From the NCBI GenBank assembly GCA_934095965.1, contig CAKOKR010000006.1:1-38822 (forward strand): DNA of 38,822 nt, written 5' to 3'. Positions 7,947-16,709 of the stretch are shown here, in pieces. The notes below the pieces were generated by a model. It did not search any database and was not told where the DNA came from. It saw nothing but the letters and a program-made list of their open reading frames with translations. The position numbers and the translations under genes are program-made. Every line of letters begins with the position of its first letter. The first letter of the stretch is position 1. Source of the stretch: an uncultured Bacilli bacterium (GTDB taxonomy: Bacteria; Bacillota_I; Bacilli_A; RF39; UBA660).

Positions 7947-8703
7947 GTTTGATACCTAGTTTTTTACCTTGGATGTAATATGAAAAATGAAGTTGTAATC
8001 TATATGGAATAATTCTAAGTAAGAATATACCTAGTTTTATTCTAAGGGTTGGTATTATTAGCATTTTCTTTTTAAATAATTTATCAATTCCATATTTTGC
8101 GACATAGTCTGGTGATGCTTCTTTAATAGAAAATTCTCCGTGAGCAACTTTATTAAAGTTAGTGTTTACTGGTCCAGGACATAGAGCTGATACTACGACA
8201 TTACTATGTTCTTTTTTTAATTCTTCATTAATAGCCATAGTTAGTTTTAAAACATAATTTTTAGTAGCATAATATGTACTTAATCTTGGTCCAGCCATGA
8301 AACCTGCACTTGATGCAACATTTAAAATGTAACCAGAATCTTTTTTTATGAAGTTTCTCAAAAACAATTTAGTTAATATGTGATATGCTTTGATATTTAA
8401 ATCAATCATTTCAAGTTCACGAAATAAATCAGTTTCTTGAAATAATCCGAATAAACCAAAACCTGCATTATTTATTAAAATATCAATATTCTTATCTTTA
8501 CATAAGTCATATAATTTAAATAAATTATCTTGAATTTGTAAATCCATATTAATTATTTCTGTATTTACTGATACTTCAGATTTTATTTTTTCTAATTCAT
8601 CTTTAGAACGAGCAACAAGTATTAAATCAATATTTTTACTAGCTAAGTAGTAACACATAGATTTACCTATTCCACTGGATGCTCCGGTGATAAGTGCTTT
8701 CAT
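7939..8703 (-). CDS. Short-chain dehydrogenase/reductase (SDR)
   Basis: A 254-aa classical SDR. It has the nucleotide-binding TGASSGIG at residues 6-13, NNAG at 78-81, a catalytic Ser in VASSAG (about 131), Tyr144 and Lys148 (YxxxK) and the PGPVNT motif after strand 6. Such enzymes use NAD(P)H to reduce ketones or oxidise alcohols; the substrate cannot be read from the sequence. The overall pattern resembles the DltE/YqjQ-like subgroup of Firmicutes. It sits between the ATPase gene (14 bp away) and the LRR genes (8-bp overlap), so it shares their transcript. The last 30 residues are hydrophobic and basic and may touch the membrane. Confidence 0.85.
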   Translation of the reverse strand: MKALITGASSGIGKSMCYYLASKNIDLILVARSKDELEKIKSEVSVNTEIINMDLQIQDNLFKLYDLCKDKNIDILINNAGFGLFGLFQETDLFRELEMIDLNIKAYHILTKLFLRNFIKKDSGYILNVASSAGFMAGPRLSTYYATKNYVLKLTMAINEELKKEHSNVVVSALCPGPVNTNFNKVAHGEFSIKEASPDYVAKYGIDKLFKKKMLIIPTLRIKLGIFLLRIIPYRLQLHFSYYIQGKKLGIKHE

Positions 8704-8717
8704 GTTTTTCCTTTCTG

Positions 8718-9926
8718 TTATTTATCTAATAACCAATCAATTATATTTTTATGTATTATTCCACCTTGAGATAAATTAACTGTATCTGTTGTAATTACAT
8801 ATTTTGGATAATTATCTGTAATGTTTTTATAAGCTCCGAATTCTCTTACAATTACTTTTTCATCTGTTAAAAGATATGCAACTTGAAAATATATTTTTTC
8901 ATCAAACTTAGTAGCAATGAAATCTATTTTGCCATTATCAAATGTCCCAACATTTACATTAAACCCACGTGATAATAGTTCATTATAAACTATATTTTCT
9001 AAGTATGCTCCGAGTTGTTTTTTTCTTTCTTGATTAACAATTTGACCTAGACCTAAGTCTGTTAAATAATATTTATATTTTCCATTTAAAATTCTTTTGC
9101 CACGAACATCATATCTTTCACATTTACTTACTAAGAATGCTTTACACATGTATTCTAGATAATTATATATTGTGTTTTTAGAAATATCTTCTTTTTCTTT
9201 TACTAATACATTATATAGATTATCTGCAGAGAATGTTTGAGATGGTGTTGTAACGATATATGTTAGGATTTTATTAAATAATTCTAAGTCTTTGATTTTG
9301 AATCTTGCCACGATATCTTTAACTACGATAGAATTGTATACATCTGATAGATAAGTTCTTACTTCTTCTTCACTATTCATTGCAAATCTTTGAGGAATTC
9401 CACCCCAGATAAGGTAGTCATCAAAAACTTCTTTTAATTCATATTTGTTTTTATCTAATAGATTTTTATATTCACAAATTTCTTTGAAAGTTAATGGATA
9501 TAGATTAAAGCTTACGTATCTACCTGATATGTGGGTGGCAAGTTCTCCGGATAATAAATCACTATTTGAACCAGTTATAAATATTGATACCTTTTCATGA
9601 TGTTTTGCTTTGAATGAGTTTATTGCTTTTTCCCAATCTTCGACATTTTGTATTTCATCAAAGAATAAGTAATATTTTTTACCATCATTGATCCTATCTT
9701 CGATATATTTATTTAAAATACGAGCATTTTCAATATCTGAATAATCCATGAATTCAAAATTCATATTGATTATTTGATCATCTTTGATACCGTTTTCTTT
9801 TAGTTCATCAATAATTTGATTTAATATGGTTGATTTACCACATCTTCTTATACCTGTGATTACTTTGATTAAATCTTGGTCATAAAAAGGTCTTATTTTT
9901 TTTAAATACATTTCACGTTTAATCAT
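8718..9926 (-). CDS. AAA-type ATPase with C-terminal DUF4143 domain
   Basis: A 402-aa protein. The N-terminal ATPase has Walker A GIRRCGKST (about residues 25-33) and Walker B YYLFFDEIQ (about 84-92), followed by sensor motif ITGSNSDLLSG. The C-terminal half has the DUF4143 pattern: RDIVARF-like helix (KDIVARFKI), winged-helix region, then ENIVYNELLSRG, KIDFIA and FQVAYLL, which resembles a degenerate PD-(D/E)XK core. The family is common in gut Firmicutes and Bacteroidetes, often in variable loci; its cellular role is unsettled. It is the first gene of the five-gene operon, with a strong promoter at 9947-9975 and a GGAGATG ribosome binding site before ATG 9926. Confidence 0.85.
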   Translation of the reverse strand: MIKREMYLKKIRPFYDQDLIKVITGIRRCGKSTILNQIIDELKENGIKDDQIINMNFEFMDYSDIENARILNKYIEDRINDGKKYYLFFDEIQNVEDWEKAINSFKAKHHEKVSIFITGSNSDLLSGELATHISGRYVSFNLYPLTFKEICEYKNLLDKNKYELKEVFDDYLIWGGIPQRFAMNSEEEVRTYLSDVYNSIVVKDIVARFKIKDLELFNKILTYIVTTPSQTFSADNLYNVLVKEKEDISKNTIYNYLEYMCKAFLVSKCERYDVRGKRILNGKYKYYLTDLGLGQIVNQERKKQLGAYLENIVYNELLSRGFNVNVGTFDNGKIDFIATKFDEKIYFQVAYLLTDEKVIVREFGAYKNITDNYPKYVITTDTVNLSQGGIIHKNIIDWLLDK

Positions 9927-9946
9927 ATTATCATCTCCATAACACT

Positions 9947-9975
9947 ATTATATATCAATAAACACAAAAAGTCAA
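9947..9975 (-). promoter_or_regulatory. Strong sigma-A promoter of the ATPase-SDR-LRR operon
   Basis: Minus-strand -35 TTGACT at 9970-9975 and -10 TATAAT at 9947-9952, spacer exactly 17 bp. The -35 box is also one arm of the terminator hairpin behind ppaC. Confidence 0.8.
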
Positions 9976-10042
9976 CTTTGTTTTATTCGAAATACAAAAT
10001 TGACTATTTTTCCAATTTTGTATTATCTGGAGCACAAAATTG
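9970..10042 (-). terminator. Double hairpin after ppaC
   Basis: Hairpin 1 is AGTCAACTTTGT (9970-9981) with ACAAAATTGACT (9994-10005). Hairpin 2 is CAATTTTGT (10013-10021) with ACAAAATTG (10034-10042). ACAAAATTG of hairpin 1 can also pair with CAATTTTGT of hairpin 2, so the folds exclude each other. Confidence 0.6.
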
Positions 10043-11659
10043 TTATTTATTTTCCATAACACTTAAGATATTTGGTAATATTTGTTTTTTTCTGGATACA
10101 ACTTTTGGAATGAATACGCCTTCATGAGTATCTTTTAAACCAAAAGCATCTTCGATTAAATCTTTATTTTTTGAGTCATATATAACATATGAACCATTTT
10201 TAATTATATCGGTGATAAATATTACTACGACATTAAAGTTAGTTTGTGCCATTTCATCTAAGACAGTAACATATTCATCAAGTTTTTCAGTTATGTTATC
10301 AATATCTAGAGTCATTATTTGACCAATACCAAGGTTCTTTTTACCTACGACATATGATTTAAAGTCACTCTTTATTAAATCACGTGGACTCATTCCTTCT
10401 ACACTTGATGCAGCTTTGATCATTTCAAGACCATATTTATCAATATCTACTTTGGCAATACTTGCAAGTCTTTTGGCAGCATTTTTATCATCATCAGTTG
10501 TTGTTGGGCTTGTTAATAAAAGTGTATCAGAAAGAATTGCAGATAGCATTAAACCTGCGATATCTTGAGGAATATTAATTTGATTTTCAAGATACATTCC
10601 ATAGATCATTGTACATGTACAACCAACTGGTTTACTTCTGAAATTGATTGGAACTTGAGTACCTATTGCTCCGAGATTATGGTGATCAATTATTTCTAGA
10701 ATGTCTGCTTCTTCGATTCCATCAACTGATTGAGCGAGGTTGTTGTGGTCCACTAAAATAACTTTTTGTTTTTCATAACTATTTGGTCCAGTTAATCTGA
10801 TTAATCCAAGACATTCACCCTTATTATTGATGATTGGATAATTAGTGTGATTAACTTTGTGTGTCATTGTTTTAAAATCAGTGTAATAATCATCATTATT
10901 AACTGTTACTGGATTTTTATTAATATTTATGTTTTTGATGTAATTACTTAAAGATATTTTAGTTGCTATTTGAAAACTATCATATTCACTAGCTATGATA
11001 TTTACACCATTTTTTTCTGCTTTTTTAATTACTTTGTTATCTAGGTTAACATTAAGTGGTAAAATAATTAGTTTTACTTTTGAATTAATTGCATAATCTA
11101 ATACTTTGTAACGATCTCCGACGATTAAAATATTGTCACTTGATAAATCTACTTCTTTTTGAAGGGTCTTTGCTTGAAGTCCGGCGATTAGAATTTTTCC
11201 TTCGATATAATCATCACATTTAACTATGACTTTACCATCAATTGCTTCGATGATGTTATCAATAGTTGTTGATACTTCTTCTCTATCGCCATTAATTAAA
11301 TATTTTGCAAGTTCTTTTAATGTTACAAAACCTGTTAATAATTTGTTATCATCCACTAAAGGTATCGCAGTAATATTTTGTTGTTGCATTAATTTAAATG
11401 CTTCATCGATACTTTTATTTTCATTGATGTATGCTTTCTTATCATATTTAATATTTTTGATTCTTACCCTTACATCATTTAAGTAACTTGGAACTGGCAC
11501 ATTAAAATATTTTAAAACAAATTTTGTTTCATTATTTATGTTACCTAGAACCTTGGGAACTGTTTTGTCTCCGAGTTCATTTTTTAAGTATGATAAAGCT
11601 ATACTTGAACATACTGTATCTGTATCTGGACTTTTGTGTCCGAAAATAAATGTTGTCAT
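10043..11659 (-). CDS. ppaC: Manganese-dependent inorganic pyrophosphatase with CBS/DRTGG insert
   Basis: A 538-aa family II (DHH/DHHA2) pyrophosphatase that hydrolyses PPi to phosphate in the cytoplasm, pulling biosynthetic reactions forward. Metal and active-site motifs are visible: GHKSPDTDT at residues 7-15, LVDHNNL, EIIDHHNLGAIG, and the C-terminal SRKKQILPNI of DHHA2. Compared with the roughly 310-aa simple enzyme, about 230 extra residues are inserted after the first motif block: a CBS motif pair (around 60-115 and 235-290) with a DRTGG-like segment between. CBS-PPases of this kind are inhibited by AMP/ADP and activated by ATP or diadenosine polyphosphates in characterised members, so the enzyme is probably energy-sensing. 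ATG 11659 follows AGAGGTG by eight bases; a GTG nine bases earlier lies inside the binding site. Confidence 0.92.
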   Translation of the reverse strand: MTTFIFGHKSPDTDTVCSSIALSYLKNELGDKTVPKVLGNINNETKFVLKYFNVPVPSYLNDVRVRIKNIKYDKKAYINENKSIDEAFKLMQQQNITAIPLVDDNKLLTGFVTLKELAKYLINGDREEVSTTIDNIIEAIDGKVIVKCDDYIEGKILIAGLQAKTLQKEVDLSSDNILIVGDRYKVLDYAINSKVKLIILPLNVNLDNKVIKKAEKNGVNIIASEYDSFQIATKISLSNYIKNININKNPVTVNNDDYYTDFKTMTHKVNHTNYPIINNKGECLGLIRLTGPNSYEKQKVILVDHNNLAQSVDGIEEADILEIIDHHNLGAIGTQVPINFRSKPVGCTCTMIYGMYLENQINIPQDIAGLMLSAILSDTLLLTSPTTTDDDKNAAKRLASIAKVDIDKYGLEMIKAASSVEGMSPRDLIKSDFKSYVVGKKNLGIGQIMTLDIDNITEKLDEYVTVLDEMAQTNFNVVVIFITDIIKNGSYVIYDSKNKDLIEDAFGLKDTHEGVFIPKVVSRKKQILPNILSVMENK

Positions 11660-11741
11660 TTGATTCACCTCTTACATTTAATAAATTTTACCATAAAATC
11701 AATTATTTTTAAATAGTTTTAGCAAAATTAATAAAAATATG

Positions 11742-11770
11742 TTGACGAACATAGTTTTGTTGAGTATAAT
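11742..11770 (+). promoter_or_regulatory. uvrB promoter with a degenerate LexA-type half site
   Basis: -35 TTGACG at 11742-11747, -10 TATAAT at 11765-11770, spacer 17 bp. CGAACATAGTTTTG at 11746-11759, overlapping the -35 and spacer, keeps the CGAAC half of the Gram-positive LexA box (CGAACN4GTTYG type) but the second half is degenerate. SOS control is therefore possible, not shown. Confidence 0.75.
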
Positions 11771-11812
11771 ATTGGTGTTGTTTGGAAATTTTATAAATAA
11801 ATGGAGGTAATT

Positions 11813-13765
11813 ATGGAAAAATTATTTGAACTTGTTAGTAAGTATAAACCTAGTGGTGATCAACCTCATGCAATAAATGAGTTAGTTAAAGGTATAAATG
11901 AGGGTAAAAAAGAACAAGTATTACTGGGAGCAACTGGTACTGGTAAGACTTTTACTATAGCAAATGTTATTGAGAAAACGGGTAAACCTACTCTAGTTTT
12001 AGCACACAATAAAACTTTAGCAGGACAACTTTATGCTGAATTTAAAGAAATGTTTCCGAATAATCATGTTGAATATTTTGTTTCATATTATGATTATTAT
12101 CAACCTGAAGCTTATGTACCAAGTAGTGATACATACATAGAAAAAGATTCATCAATAAATGATGAGATTGATGAGCTTAGACATGCTGCGACGAGTGCCC
12201 TGATTAATTATAAGGATGTAATTGTTGTTGCATCAGTATCGTGTATATATGGTATTGGAGAAAAAGAAGAATATGAAAAAAATATGTTAATTTTAACTGT
12301 TGGTGATAATATAAGTCGTAATAAAATTATAAATAGATTAGTTGATATGACATATGAAAGAAGTGATATTGATTTTCATCGTGGAACATTTAGAGTACGT
12401 GGTAATAATATAGATATTATACCTGTTAATGAAAAAGTAAGTGGTATTAGAATTATTTTAGATGGTGATATGGTTGATGAAATCGTTTTGTTTGATCCAG
12501 TTACAGGAGTTGTATCAACAAGTAAAAAGTCAATCACTATATCTCCGGCATCTCACTTTGTTACAAGTAAAGATAAGTTAGAAAAAGCAATTGGTAGAAT
12601 TGAAGAAGAATTAAAAGAAAGATTAGAAGAATTAAAAAATGAAAATAAATTAATCGAAGAACAAAGACTTAGAGAAAGAACAAATTATGATATTGAAATG
12701 CTTAGAGAAACTGGTTTTTGTAATGGTGTTGAAAACTATTCAAGGCATTTAGCTTTAAGAGGTCCCGGAGAAACTCCATCATGTTTGATTGATTTTTTTC
12801 CTAAAGATTTTTTACTTGTAGTTGATGAATCTCACGTTACCCTACCTCAAGTACGAGGCATGTACAATGGAGATAGAATGCGTAAGCAAACTTTGGTTGA
12901 TTATGGTTTTAGACTTCCAAGTGCTTTAGATAATAGACCTCTTCGTTTCGAAGAATTTGAAAGTAAGATTAATCAAGCTATTTATGTATCTGCTACACCC
13001 GGAGATTATGAACTTGAAAAAACTAATAACAAGTATGTTGAACAAATTATTAGACCAACTGGTTTACTTGATCCTGTTATTGAAGTTAGAAAGTCTGAAG
13101 GTCAAATTGATGATATAATCGCAGAAATAAATGATAGAATTAAGAAAAATGAAAGAGTTTTAATTACTACTCTTACAATAAGAATGAGTGAAGAGTTAAC
13201 AAACTACTTAAAAGAAATGAATATTAAAGTTGCATACTTACATAGTGAAATTAAAACACTTGAAAGACTTAAAATTATACATGATTTAAGAAGTGGTGTT
13301 TATGATTGTATCGTTGGTATAAATCTTTTACGAGAAGGATTAGATATTCCTGAAGTAAGTTTGATATGTATCTTAGATGCAGATAAGCAAGGTTTCTTAA
13401 GAAGCACAAGAAGTTTAATTCAAACAATTGGTAGAGCTGCAAGAAATGCAAATGGTAAAGTTATTATGTATGCTGATAATTATAGTGATTCAATGAATGA
13501 AGCTATTAAAGAAACTGAGCGAAGAAGAAGTATTCAAGAAGAATATAATAAAGTTCATGGTATTACACCGAAGACAATTAGTAAAGAAATTAAAGATGTT
13601 GTTTCAAATGATATTAAAGATGCTAAGAAGAAATTAAGTAAGAAAGAAAGAATGGAACAAATAGTAGAACTTGAAAAACAAATGAGAGAAGCTGCTGCTA
13701 ATATGGACTTTGAAAAAGCTATGGAACTTAGAGATATTTACTTTGAATTAAAAGGAATAAAGTAA
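11813..13765 (+). CDS. uvrB: Excinuclease ABC subunit B
   Basis: A 650-aa UvrB, full length for the family. It is the damage-verifying helicase-like subunit of nucleotide excision repair: loaded by UvrA, it opens the helix at the lesion and recruits UvrC. Visible are Walker A GATGTGKT (residues 39-46), the beta-hairpin YYDYYQPEAYVP, the helicase DESH motif (VVDESHVTLPQ), motif V/VI (REGLDIPEVSL, QTIGRAARN) and a C-terminal UVR domain (QMREAAANMDFEKAMELRD) that binds UvrC. I chose ATG 11813: the ATG at 11801 is part of the ATGGAGG ribosome binding site. uvrA is not adjacent. It is the only plus-strand housekeeping gene in the window. Confidence 0.97.
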   Translation: MEKLFELVSKYKPSGDQPHAINELVKGINEGKKEQVLLGATGTGKTFTIANVIEKTGKPTLVLAHNKTLAGQLYAEFKEMFPNNHVEYFVSYYDYYQPEAYVPSSDTYIEKDSSINDEIDELRHAATSALINYKDVIVVASVSCIYGIGEKEEYEKNMLILTVGDNISRNKIINRLVDMTYERSDIDFHRGTFRVRGNNIDIIPVNEKVSGIRIILDGDMVDEIVLFDPVTGVVSTSKKSITISPASHFVTSKDKLEKAIGRIEEELKERLEELKNENKLIEEQRLRERTNYDIEMLRETGFCNGVENYSRHLALRGPGETPSCLIDFFPKDFLLVVDESHVTLPQVRGMYNGDRMRKQTLVDYGFRLPSALDNRPLRFEEFESKINQAIYVSATPGDYELEKTNNKYVEQIIRPTGLLDPVIEVRKSEGQIDDIIAEINDRIKKNERVLITTLTIRMSEELTNYLKEMNIKVAYLHSEIKTLERLKIIHDLRSGVYDCIVGINLLREGLDIPEVSLICILDADKQGFLRSTRSLIQTIGRAARNANGKVIMYADNYSDSMNEAIKETERRRSIQEEYNKVHGITPKTISKEIKDVVSNDIKDAKKKLSKKERMEQIVELEKQMREAAANMDFEKAMELRDIYFELKGIK

Positions 13766-13786
13766 TTGCTACCTTATTCCTTTTTT
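13751..13786 (+). terminator. uvrB terminator
   Basis: AAAGGAATAA (13751-13760) pairs with TTATTCCTTT (13774-13783), followed by TTTTTT; the stem begins inside the last uvrB codons. Confidence 0.8.
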
Positions 13787-15782
13787 ATTTCCATCTTAAT
13801 AATGGTAAGTTATCTTCTTTCATTAACATAATTGTTTTATAAATTATTTCAAGAGTACTTCTTTTATAGAATTTAAAATAAAATTCTATTTCTGTTTTTT
13901 TATCTATGATAACTATATCATAAAAGTTACTTAAATATTTACAAGTTTCAATAAAATTTAAAAACTCTATTTTGTTTTGAACTAGTTTAGAATTTTCTAA
14001 ATCAATTCTAAAAGATACTTCTTTACCTGTGTCATATTTAAAATCAATATCATTAAAGTAGAATATTTTAACATCATCATTTATAACAAATTCTTTTACA
14101 TCTAATGGTGTATCATTAAATAATGGTGAACGTGTATAATTAAATGATTCAAGTTCTTGATTTAAAATAACTTCTTTTTTTCTCATTTCATCCCCGAGAC
14201 TACATAATTCTAAATATAATTCTAGACTCATTTTTTCTTTAGACGATAAATCTAGGGATGTAGATAGTATTGAATTTATTTTAAAGCTAGTATCAAAATT
14301 AACACTTTTTAAACCTTGGTATAAATAATATCTATCACTATCACTTTTTACTTTGCTTAGACACGATTTTACTATCTTATATAATTTAGCATAATAGTAA
14401 TATTCATTTTTAGGTACTCCTTCAGATATAAATGGTGTATCATCAAAGTTTCTTTTATAACGATCAAGTTTATTACCAATGTTATCTATTTGATGAAGAT
14501 ATAATCTAGATATTGTTTCAATTAAAACGCTATCATCAAAAGTATATACTTTTTCTAATTCATCTAAATAAGGAATATTATATTTTGATGCCTTTTCTTC
14601 TTTATAGAATATCTCAAGTTTAAATGGATTTTCAATATTAAATAATACCTTGAGTTTATTATGACTTGACAATAAATATTCGTAGTTATATTCACCATTA
14701 GTTTTAGATAATCCATCGATGATAATTAACATATCTTTATAGTCAAAACGATATAATTCTTTTATTTGCTTCTTTAAATCATTGATGTCTTTTTCTAAAG
14801 CATTAGTAAAATACGTTTTTTCTTCCTTATCATCAACATCAAAAGTGTACCTTATTTCCAAATCATGAACATATTGTGCTTTAATATATTCATATTTTGC
14901 TTGATATACATCATTTAGATATTCATTTGAATATTCATCAGTTTTAAATTTACGATATATTCTTAATCTAGTTATTACTCTATCTAATTGGTCCATAGTG
15001 TATGTTATTTTATGAGCTTTAAATAATAGATAATCATGTAATATGACTTTATCATTAAAATGAATAAATTCTTCAAGATTTACTTCCATTTTAATGATGT
15101 TTGAGAAAGTTTCGTTTTCATCCATAGTTGATAATCCAAGTTCTTTTATATAAGATAAGTCTTCTTTATAAAGAATTTTAATGTAGTCTTCAGAATCTGT
15201 GATGTGTCTTAAAGATGATGATTCTACGAGTGATAGATAATTATTTATTTCAATATTATTTGAATTATATAATGAATTAATAGCTATTAGTTCATTTGAT
15301 ATTTGTTCTATCTTTGTGTTAATTGCTTCGTTTATTCTTTTTTGTTTTTGAATATCTTTAATTATGAAAACTTTATGTTTCATATTTGTTAGTGCTCTTT
15401 TTTGAATAAATAATCTATCTTTGTAATTTAATAATTCCATAGAATAATACTTCATTTTACCTATGATTTTTTTAACATCAATGTCATTTCTTTTTTCACT
15501 ATTATTTACTGGATTTAATATATTATCTAATTCCATAGTGATTTTAAGTAATGTTGTTGAATAATAATTTGAATCTTTATTGTTGTTTGGTAATGTAAAA
15601 TCTAGAGATGTAATTGTTTTATTTTGTTTTAATATTTCCCCGTAAATTTTTTCTAATTCTTTTATATCTTCTTTGTGTTTATTAAAAAAATCTTTGTCTG
15701 GTTCTTTCACTAAATTTGCTAGTGAAACAATTGAATTGCATTCAACAGACTTCTTTTTAAATAATTTACTAAATATATTCAT
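13785..15782 (-). CDS. Large helical protein of unknown function (665 aa)
   Basis: I do not recognise this protein. It is rich in Lys, Glu, Asp, Asn and Tyr, has no signal peptide or membrane segment, and is mostly predicted helix by eye with long charged stretches (for example 110-200 and 300-345) that could form coiled coils. The basic, amphipathic start (MNIFSKLFKKKS) could contact the membrane. The C-terminal 150 residues are more mixed alpha/beta, with FDIVIIDKK-like hydrophobic strands (FYDIVIIDKKTEIEFYFKFY). ATG 15782 is chosen because ATG 15794 lies within the ATGGGGG binding site. It is a single-gene unit with its own promoter, convergent with uvrB. A cytoskeletal or scaffold role would be a guess. 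Confidence 0.7.
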   Translation of the reverse strand: MNIFSKLFKKKSVECNSIVSLANLVKEPDKDFFNKHKEDIKELEKIYGEILKQNKTITSLDFTLPNNNKDSNYYSTTLLKITMELDNILNPVNNSEKRNDIDVKKIIGKMKYYSMELLNYKDRLFIQKRALTNMKHKVFIIKDIQKQKRINEAINTKIEQISNELIAINSLYNSNNIEINNYLSLVESSSLRHITDSEDYIKILYKEDLSYIKELGLSTMDENETFSNIIKMEVNLEEFIHFNDKVILHDYLLFKAHKITYTMDQLDRVITRLRIYRKFKTDEYSNEYLNDVYQAKYEYIKAQYVHDLEIRYTFDVDDKEEKTYFTNALEKDINDLKKQIKELYRFDYKDMLIIIDGLSKTNGEYNYEYLLSSHNKLKVLFNIENPFKLEIFYKEEKASKYNIPYLDELEKVYTFDDSVLIETISRLYLHQIDNIGNKLDRYKRNFDDTPFISEGVPKNEYYYYAKLYKIVKSCLSKVKSDSDRYYLYQGLKSVNFDTSFKINSILSTSLDLSSKEKMSLELYLELCSLGDEMRKKEVILNQELESFNYTRSPLFNDTPLDVKEFVINDDVKIFYFNDIDFKYDTGKEVSFRIDLENSKLVQNKIEFLNFIETCKYLSNFYDIVIIDKKTEIEFYFKFYKRSTLEIIYKTIMLMKEDNLPLLRWK

Positions 15783-15805
15783 AATAACCCCCATAAGTTA
15801 GAGTA

Positions 15806-15844
15806 ATTATACCAAAATATAGACATGTTGTCAAATATGACAAC
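15806..15844 (-). promoter_or_regulatory. Consensus promoter with an 18-bp palindrome over the -35 box
   Basis: Minus-strand -35 TTGACA at 15829-15834 and -10 TATAAT at 15806-15811, spacer 17 bp: an exact consensus. GTTGTCA (15827-15833) and TGACAAC (15838-15844) form a palindrome with a 4-bp centre that covers the -35. It could be a repressor operator. Confidence 0.75.
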
Positions 15845-15845
15845 T

Positions 15846-15872
15846 AAAAATGAGTAAGTGGTCTTACTCATT
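15846..15872 (-). terminator. truB operon terminator
   Basis: On the minus strand ATGAGTAAG pairs with CTTACTCAT (15863-15871 with 15850-15858), followed by TTTTT. The stem covers the truB stop codon. Confidence 0.85.
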
Positions 15873-16709
15873 TAACATTATATATGGTTTTAATACGTTA
15901 TTTTCATTAACATAAATAGCATAATCTTTATTACTTTTTGTAAATATAACTTTATCTTTTATATTAAATGAATTTGGTATTTTGTTACCATTACTTATTA
16001 GTTTTAGATAATTATCAGGTATTTCTATAGATGGATAATTTAAAAATTCATGGATAGAAAGTGATTTATAATTACCTTTTTCAATATCATTTAGGGTGTA
16101 TGATTCATTAATAGAAAAATTTCCTTGTTTAGTACGAATTAAATTACTCATGGTACCAATTGTATTTAAATCATTACATATATCTTCGATTAGGCTTCTT
16201 ATGTAAGTTCCTTTTGATACTTTAGTTTTAAAAGTAATTGATGAGCCATCAAAATCTAATAAATTTAATGAATATATATTTACTTTTCTAACTGGTAATT
16301 TTATATCAATGTTATTTCTTGCATATTCATATAATTTTTTACCATTTATTTTAACTGCAGAATATTTTGGTACGGTTTGATTATAACTTTTTGGAAAATT
16401 ATTAAATACTTTTTCGATATCTTGTTTAGTTATGTTTACATCTCTTTCTTCGATGATATTACCTTCGGTATCTAAAGTATCTGTTTTAATACCAAGTTTA
16501 ATGGTTGCAACATATTCTTTTTCAAGAGATGTTAAATCATTAACTAACTTAGTATATTTTCCACATACACAAACAAGGACACCAGATGCTATTGGATCTA
16601 GTGTTCCGGTGTGCCCTATTTTTTTAGTATTAAATACTTTACTTAATTTATTAACAACATCTCTGCTTGTTAAATTACTTGGTTTGTTTACGACTACGAG
16701 TTTGTCCAT
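15864..16709 (-). CDS. truB: tRNA pseudouridine(55) synthase
   Basis: A 281-aa TruB that converts U55 in the T-loop of tRNAs to pseudouridine. The catalytic motif GHTGTLDP (residues 32-39) contains the nucleophilic Asp38; KPSNLTSRDVV at 9-19 and SKGTYIRSLIEDI further on are the other TruB motifs. The C-terminal 60 residues are the shortened PUA-like region typical of Firmicutes. Its start lies 35 bases inside the 3' end of the upstream unknown gene. It is the last gene of the rimP-nusA-infB-rbfA operon, the same order as in Bacillus, where truB follows rbfA. Confidence 0.95.
   Translation of the reverse strand: MDKLVVVNKPSNLTSRDVVNKLSKVFNTKKIGHTGTLDPIASGVLVCVCGKYTKLVNDLTSLEKEYVATIKLGIKTDTLDTEGNIIEERDVNITKQDIEKVFNNFPKSYNQTVPKYSAVKINGKKLYEYARNNIDIKLPVRKVNIYSLNLLDFDGSSITFKTKVSKGTYIRSLIEDICNDLNTIGTMSNLIRTKQGNFSINESYTLNDIEKGNYKSLSIHEFLNYPSIEIPDNYLKLISNGNKIPNSFNIKDKVIFTKSNKDYAIYVNENNVLKPYIMLNE

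Noticed and set aside
11801..11812. uvrB start at 11801
   Set aside because: This ATG is part of the ATGGAGG ribosome binding site; ATG 11813 gives the family's usual start.
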